From assembly GCF_012328925.1 (NCBI RefSeq), contig NZ_JAAXLS010000031.1, forward strand, positions 1 through 64,000: a stretch of DNA of 64,000 nt. The letters run 5' to 3'. The notes below the pieces were generated by a model. It ran no database searches. It was not told the DNA's origin and saw only the letters and a program-made list of their open reading frames with translations. Shown in pieces: positions 59,823 through 64,000 of the stretch. Numbering within the stretch: position 1 is the stretch's first letter; each line of letters opens with the position of its first letter. Source of the DNA: Amycolatopsis acididurans (GTDB taxonomy: Bacteria > Actinomycetota > Actinomycetes > Mycobacteriales > Pseudonocardiaceae). Both the position numbers and the translations under genes were made by a program.

Positions 59823-61057
59823 GGGTCTTCGATCTGTTCACCCGCAGGGGCCGAAGCGCGGTCGGGACCAGCGGTGTCGAGGCCGACGCCGGGGCACGGG
59901 TGTGGGGCGCGGTGAATTCCGTGCCTCCTGGCGTGGTCTCCGACGGTGATCTGGCGCGAGCCGGGATCGGCCGGGATGAGTTCGACCGTGTGACCCGCGA
60001 GCAGGCCGCCCGCGTGCGCGCCGAGGAGCAGGCGCAGTGGGAGGCAGAACGGGAGCTGGCAGGCGACACCGACTACCTGGACGACGCCGATTTCGCCGAG
60101 GAGGCCGACGGGGATCCGTTCCTGGCCATGGAGAGCGTTGGGGAACCGGAGATCGTTGACGCGTGGTGGCAGTCGCCGTCGACGACGGCGGTGTCCGAGC
60201 GGGCGCCGGCGCCGGGCAGCTGGATCGCCCGCAACCTTCCTGCCCGGGAATCCACCGACGGCACGGTCGCGGCGCCGGTGCTGGATGACCGCGGCATCGA
60301 GGACTCTCTGCAGGACGGTGACGTGGACGAGCAAGTCGTCCCGCCGACCGCGCGGCAGGTGCCAGCGGAGGCAGATGCCGAGCCCAGCCGGGGCGGTCAC
60401 GACACTGAGCCGGGGGCGCGGCGGCCGGAGGACCGCAACTATGCCGCGCTGCGTGCTCGGTGGGCGGCTGAGGCCCGCGACGACCTGGAGGCCGCGCGCA
60501 CCGAGGCGCAGCGACTGCTCGGCGATCCTGGCACGGACGCCCGCGATCTTGAGACGCGGCTCTACGACCGGGTGAGTCGCCAGCTCGACGCCACCGCACC
60601 GACACCGGGCGAGGACCCTGCGACACCCGAACGGGCCGCGTACGCGCGGCTGCGGCTCGCGCAGAGCAGGTACGACCACCACACGCAGCGCGGTGCTGAC
60701 GTTGTCGCGGTGTCCGAGGACCACGAGTCCGGCCTCCTCAGCGCCGAGGAGGCCGACGTGGCCGAGCCCGGACAGCGCCACGTGGCGCGCGAGCCGCTGA
60801 GCGAGGACATCGGTGTGGGGCGCGACACGGATGCGGTGCTGGAGCGGATCGACGCGCTGCTCGCGGAGCCGAAGGCGGCGCCGCTGGGGCAGGCGGTGGC
60901 CGAGTGCGGTCACACCGTGGCCGCAGCGGAGCAGGCCCTGCGCCAGGCCGAGGGAGCACGGGAGGACCAGGCCCGGGCCGAGCGGTGTGCCCGCTGGTCG
61001 GCCGCGGACGCGGCACAGACCGCAGCCGAGATGAGCGAGGGGCGGGAGTGGGCATGA
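59819..61057 (+). CDS. Unrecognised acidic coiled-coil protein of the transfer operon
   Basis: A 412-residue protein, rich in Glu, Asp, Ala and Arg. A short basic N-terminus (MRVFDLFTRRGRSAV), then acid segments (DTDYLDDADFAEEADGD near 84) and helical stretches (PEDRNYAALRARWAAEARDD near 201, and 300-405). No family recognised. Predicted soluble and largely helical. Coupled to both neighbours by ATGA, so its product is probably needed in stoichiometry with DUF4913 and DUF2637 proteins. Confidence 0.7.
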   Translation: MRVFDLFTRRGRSAVGTSGVEADAGARVWGAVNSVPPGVVSDGDLARAGIGRDEFDRVTREQAARVRAEEQAQWEAERELAGDTDYLDDADFAEEADGDPFLAMESVGEPEIVDAWWQSPSTTAVSERAPAPGSWIARNLPARESTDGTVAAPVLDDRGIEDSLQDGDVDEQVVPPTARQVPAEADAEPSRGGHDTEPGARRPEDRNYAALRARWAAEARDDLEAARTEAQRLLGDPGTDARDLETRLYDRVSRQLDATAPTPGEDPATPERAAYARLRLAQSRYDHHTQRGADVVAVSEDHESGLLSAEEADVAEPGQRHVAREPLSEDIGVGRDTDAVLERIDALLAEPKAAPLGQAVAECGHTVAAAEQALRQAEGAREDQARAERCARWSAADAAQTAAEMSEGREWA

Positions 61058-61938
61058 GCACGCAGGAGAAGTCCTCGGCCGTTCTGCTGGCGGCGGGGCT
61101 GGCGGTCGCGCTCGGCGCCGCCGCGGCCACGGCCCATGGTTTGTTCGAGGTGGCCGCCGCCTCCGGTGTTCCGGCCGGGATCGCGTGGATCTACCCGCTG
61201 ATCACCGACGGGCTGGCGATCGTGGCCTACGCCGCGACCTCGCGGCTGGATGACGCGGGGCGCCGGTATGCGTGGGCGGTGGTGATACTGGCCGCCGGGC
61301 TCTCGGGTGTGGCGCAGGCGGTGTTCCTGGCCGGTGGGCTCGGCGCCACCGGGGCGGCGCACATGGTGCCGGTGGTGTTGCGATTCGGGGTGGGCGCGTG
61401 GCCCGCCGTCGCGGCGGCAATCGTGGCGCACCTGTTGTTCATGCTCGCCACCCCGCACCGGCCGACCGGCGCGGCAACCACCACCCGCGACCGCGACACC
61501 CCGGCGGCCGAACAGAGCAATCCGTCCACTGTGGACAACGCGCGCGAGCGTGTTCAACATCCAGTCGTTCAGCCCGCGTCCGTTCAGTCGCCGCCTGTTC
61601 AGTCGGCCGCGTTGAACGCGTCGCTTCCGCCGGGGGCTGCTGAACGTACAGCGGAGATCCCCGCCATCGTCCAACCCGAGCCCGCGACCGGTGTCGGTGA
61701 AGCCGCGAAGGACGCGCCGCGTCCGGTGAGCGCTCCGGCGTCGCCGAAGCGTGATCGCGCGCTGCGCGAAGCCCGCAAACACCTGGCGCTGCACGGCACC
61801 CTGCCGACGGTCGATCAGCTGATGAAGGTCGCCGAAGTCTCCCGAGGCACGGCAGGAACCGCCCTGCAAGAACTCCGCGACCAGCCCACACCACTGCACT
61901 TGATCGGTGAAACCAGCACCAGCAAGGCCAACTCATGA
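61054..61938 (+). CDS. DUF2637 membrane protein with C-terminal HTH-like tail
   Basis: A 294-residue protein. Four hydrophobic helices in residues 8-130, with the DUF2637 pattern HGLFEVAAASGVPAGIAWIY and PLITDGLAIVAYA. DUF2637 includes SpdB-type spread proteins of Streptomyces plasmids. After a Pro/Gln-rich linker (140-220) the C-terminal 65 residues look like a helix-turn-helix (LPTVDQLMKVAEVSRGTAGT). ATGA overlap with the previous gene. Probably aids mating-bridge formation or element spread. Confidence 0.75.
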   Translation: MSTQEKSSAVLLAAGLAVALGAAAATAHGLFEVAAASGVPAGIAWIYPLITDGLAIVAYAATSRLDDAGRRYAWAVVILAAGLSGVAQAVFLAGGLGATGAAHMVPVVLRFGVGAWPAVAAAIVAHLLFMLATPHRPTGAATTTRDRDTPAAEQSNPSTVDNARERVQHPVVQPASVQSPPVQSAALNASLPPGAAERTAEIPAIVQPEPATGVGEAAKDAPRPVSAPASPKRDRALREARKHLALHGTLPTVDQLMKVAEVSRGTAGTALQELRDQPTPLHLIGETSTSKANS

Positions 61939-62159
61939 CCACCAACGAAGCCACCACAGCAACGCAACTCAGTAAGCCACCACACAAGTCCATGACCACC
62001 ATCAGTCACTCACCCAGCAAAGACTCAGCAAGCCAAAGAAGAAATGCACACCTAGGCATCACGATCCGATGGGCCGGTGCGCCCTGGCGGGCGCCCGGTC
62101 GCACCACCGCCGTTGTTGATCTTCAAATTCCCGTTGTTGATCTTGTGAGGGGGTTGTAA
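61934..62159. other. Candidate origin of transfer (oriT) upstream of the relaxase
   Basis: The 221-bp gap between the DUF2637 and relaxase genes is AT-richer at its left end and unusually repetitive. CATGACCACCA occurs at 61934 and 61991, ACTCAGYAAGCCA at 61967 and 62023 (a degenerate 57-bp tandem duplication). A hairpin GCGCCC/GGGCGC lies at 62079-62094 with outer arms GGTGCG/CGCACC (62076-62105). CCGTTGTTGATCTT is repeated at 62110 and 62131, exactly 21 bp apart. oriT next to a MobF relaxase gene is usual; the nick site was not identified. Confidence 0.45.
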
Positions 62160-64000
62160 ATGCTGTCGCTGGCACGGGGTTACTCGGTCAAGTATCTGAC
62201 GGACGAGGTCGCCAAGGGCCGGGAGAACTACTACACCGACGCGGTCGCGGCGGGGGAGCCGCCGGGCCGCTGGTACGGCACCGGCGCCGCCAAACTCGGC
62301 CTGACGGGGCTCGTCGACGAGCAGGACATGCGCGCGGTCTACGAGCAGTTCATCGACCCCCGCGACGAGGTGTTCAACGATCCGACCCGCTGGGGCGAGG
62401 CGTCCACTCTCGGTCACACCGGCCGGAACTATCCAACCGAGGACGAGTTGTACGCGGCGGCGTTGGACGCCGAGCCGCACGCGACGGCTGAACGCCGCGA
62501 GGAACTCCGGTTGGACGCGGGCAAGCGAGCGCGCCAGAACCTGGCGTTTTTGGACGCCACGTTCAGCGTCCAAAAGTCGGTGACCGTGTTGCACACGGCG
62601 TTCGAGGCGCAGCAGGTGAAAGCTGAACGGGCGGCTGAACGGGCCGCCGAGGCGCTGGCTACCGCGTCGTCGACCGGGGCCGATCCGTCGGAGTTGGCGG
62701 AGTTGGTGCGGCAGCGCGACGGCGCGCTTGAGGCCGCCACGTCGTGGCGGGCGCACCGCGATGCGGTCGAGGACGCGATCTGGGCCGGGAATCGGGCGGC
62801 GCTGGACTACCTGTCCGAGCACGCCGGCTACTCCCGGGTCGGGCATCACGGCGGCGCCGCGGGCCGGTTCATCGACGCGCACGACTTCGTGGTGGCGTCG
62901 TTTTTTCAGCACGACTCGCGCAATCACGACCCGCAGCTGCACATTCACAACGCGATCCTGAATCGCGTGCAGGGCGTCGACGGGCAGTGGCGCACGCTGG
63001 ATTCCCGGGCGCTGCACAAGTTTCGTGGCGCCGCGGCGGCGGTGGGGGAGCGCACCACCGAGGAACACCTCGCCCGCGCGCTCGGGGTGCGCTTCGCGGC
63101 CCGGCCGGACGGCAAGTCCCGCGAGGTCGTCGGGATCGACCGGCAGGTGATGGAGCTGTTCTCCTCACGGCGGCGGGCGATCACGCGCAAGACCGCGACG
63201 TTGGTGGAGGCGTTCGAGGCGCGCTTCGGGCGCGAGCCGAACAGCCTGGAGCTGGACCGGTTGCAGCGGCAGGCCACCTTCGCCACCCGCAAGGCCAAGA
63301 CCCACGACGGCGAGACCACCGAGGCCCGGCTCGAACGCTGGGACCGGGAGCTGCGCGCGGAGATCGCCGACGGCCTGGCCGGAGTCGCCCGCGACGTCCT
63401 GCACACCGCCCGCACGCCGCGCGAGCAGGTGGCGTGGAACCCGGCCGAGGTGCTGGCCACCGCCCTGGCGGACGTGCAGTCGAGGAAAGCGGCCTGGACC
63501 GCACCGGATTTGACCCGGGCGATCAGTGACGCCCTCCCGGACCAGCTCGGCGACCTCGACGGCGCCCAGGTCGCGCGGCTGCTGGACACGCTTACCACGG
63601 AAGGGCTCAAGCTGGCCACGCCGCTGGATGCCGAGCGGCCCGGCGAGCAGCAACTGCCCGCGGGGCTGCGGTTGGCCAACGGCCGCTCCGCCTACGAAGC
63701 CCCCGGCGGTCGCCTCTACGCCACCCCCGATCACATTCACACCGAACGAGCCCTGGTCACCTCGACCGCCTGCGGCGGCGCCCCGGCACTGCAGAACCCG
63801 GCCGCGGACGGGTTCGTCGAGGCACTGGCCGACGCCGGGGTCGTGCTCGGCGCGGACCAGGCCGCCGCGGTACGCGGTGTGCTGTGCTCCGGTGCCGCGG
63901 TGGAATCGCTGGTCGGCCCGGCCGGGACCGGGAAGTCCTTTGTGGTCGGCGCGCTGGCGAAGGCGTGGCAGGACCCCGACTTGTGGGACGGGCAGCACCG
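62160..64000 (+). CDS. MobF-family relaxase (TraA/TrwC-like), 5' part, cut by right edge
   Basis: At least 613 residues from ATG 62160 (AGGGGG ribosome site upstream). The N-terminal relaxase domain has tandem tyrosines in GRENYYTDAVAAGEPPGRWY near residue 22, FSVQKSVTVLHTAFEAQQ near 137, and the metal histidine motif HDPQLHIHN near 256-264. A helicase-like domain begins with Walker A VGPAGTGKSFVVG near 586. It nicks oriT and pilots the strand. Complete members exceed 1,000 residues, so the end is outside. Confidence 0.92.
   Translation, partial: MLSLARGYSVKYLTDEVAKGRENYYTDAVAAGEPPGRWYGTGAAKLGLTGLVDEQDMRAVYEQFIDPRDEVFNDPTRWGEASTLGHTGRNYPTEDELYAAALDAEPHATAERREELRLDAGKRARQNLAFLDATFSVQKSVTVLHTAFEAQQVKAERAAERAAEALATASSTGADPSELAELVRQRDGALEAATSWRAHRDAVEDAIWAGNRAALDYLSEHAGYSRVGHHGGAAGRFIDAHDFVVASFFQHDSRNHDPQLHIHNAILNRVQGVDGQWRTLDSRALHKFRGAAAAVGERTTEEHLARALGVRFAARPDGKSREVVGIDRQVMELFSSRRRAITRKTATLVEAFEARFGREPNSLELDRLQRQATFATRKAKTHDGETTEARLERWDRELRAEIADGLAGVARDVLHTARTPREQVAWNPAEVLATALADVQSRKAAWTAPDLTRAISDALPDQLGDLDGAQVARLLDTLTTEGLKLATPLDAERPGEQQLPAGLRLANGRSAYEAPGGRLYATPDHIHTERALVTSTACGGAPALQNPAADGFVEALADAGVVLGADQAAAVRGVLCSGAAVESLVGPAGTGKSFVVGALAKAWQDPDLWDGQH

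Noticed and set aside
62110..62144. Replication-origin iterons
   Set aside because: Only two copies are present and no replication initiator gene is near; position next to the relaxase favours oriT.
50817..64000. Prophage
   Set aside because: There is an integrase but no capsid, terminase, tail or lysis gene; relaxase and coupling ATPase indicate a conjugative element.

Overview
The window is high-GC actinobacterial DNA, most likely from the Pseudonocardiaceae (an Amycolatopsis-like organism). Evidence: very GC-rich codon use, frequent GTG/TTG starts, ATGA/GTGA/TTGA gene overlaps, an AfsR-like regulator beside a DrrAB-type exporter, SsgA-like and DivIVA/FilP-like proteins, and a core block whose gene content matches the mycobacterial neighbourhood mhuD / mutY / lpqE-radA / carD-ispD-ispF-cysS-rlmB (order recalled from M. 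tuberculosis; no search was run). The genus is an inference.

Layout. 1-150: 5' end of an IS30-like transposase running off the left edge. 0.15-8.6 kb: M1 lipoprotein peptidase, AfsR-like regulator, DrrAB-type ABC exporter, membrane-anchored EEP hydrolase, sirtuin and MhuD-like haem oxygenase. 8.7-13.5 kb: AAA ATPase with an alpha/beta hydrolase, MutY, beta-carbonic anhydrase, LacI regulator. 13.7-16.3 kb: three-gene zinc/manganese ABC importer with a Zur-like box. 16.3-21.4 kb: AlgJ-like protein, two tandem DUF445 proteins, and a coiled-coil protein built from 11-residue repeats. 21.4-22.6 kb: two adjacent non-coding minisatellite arrays, the second merging into the 3' end of a kinase gene. 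22.6-32.8 kb: a sugar/polyol catabolic locus (MFS + FGGY kinase; DeoR regulator + phosphatase; HAD, DhaK-DhaL kinase, RpiB-like isomerase, 2-hydroxyacid dehydrogenase, FGGY kinase, class II aldolase). Two near-identical 13-bp palindromes lie in front of its operons.

33-50.7 kb: APC permease, methyltransferase, a scar of two truncated divergent genes, MBOAT acyltransferase, then rlmB, cysS, HAD, ispF, ispD, carD on the minus strand, lpqE-like and radA on the plus strand, a Uma2 protein, a trehalose pathway (otsA and an OtsB-GH15 fusion) and a ThrE-type exporter.

50.8 kb to the end: tRNA-Thr(UGU) marks the left edge of an integrative conjugative element. It carries a tyrosine integrase; cargo or accessory genes (APH-like kinase, small PH-like protein, HAD); a GntR regulator; a control region with three palindromes, a consensus promoter and an 11-bp leader hairpin; then a tightly coupled transfer operon: MerR/Xis-like protein, VirD4/TraG-type coupling ATPase, SsgA-like protein, DUF4326, DUF4913, a coiled-coil protein and a DUF2637 membrane protein. 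A repeat-rich 220-bp gap (candidate oriT) precedes a MobF relaxase cut by the right edge. The right attachment site and any VirB-type channel genes must lie beyond the window.

The least-described parts are the minisatellites at 21.5-22.6 kb, the candidate oriT, the SsgA homologue inside a conjugation operon, and an IspD whose nucleotide-binding motif is eroded.
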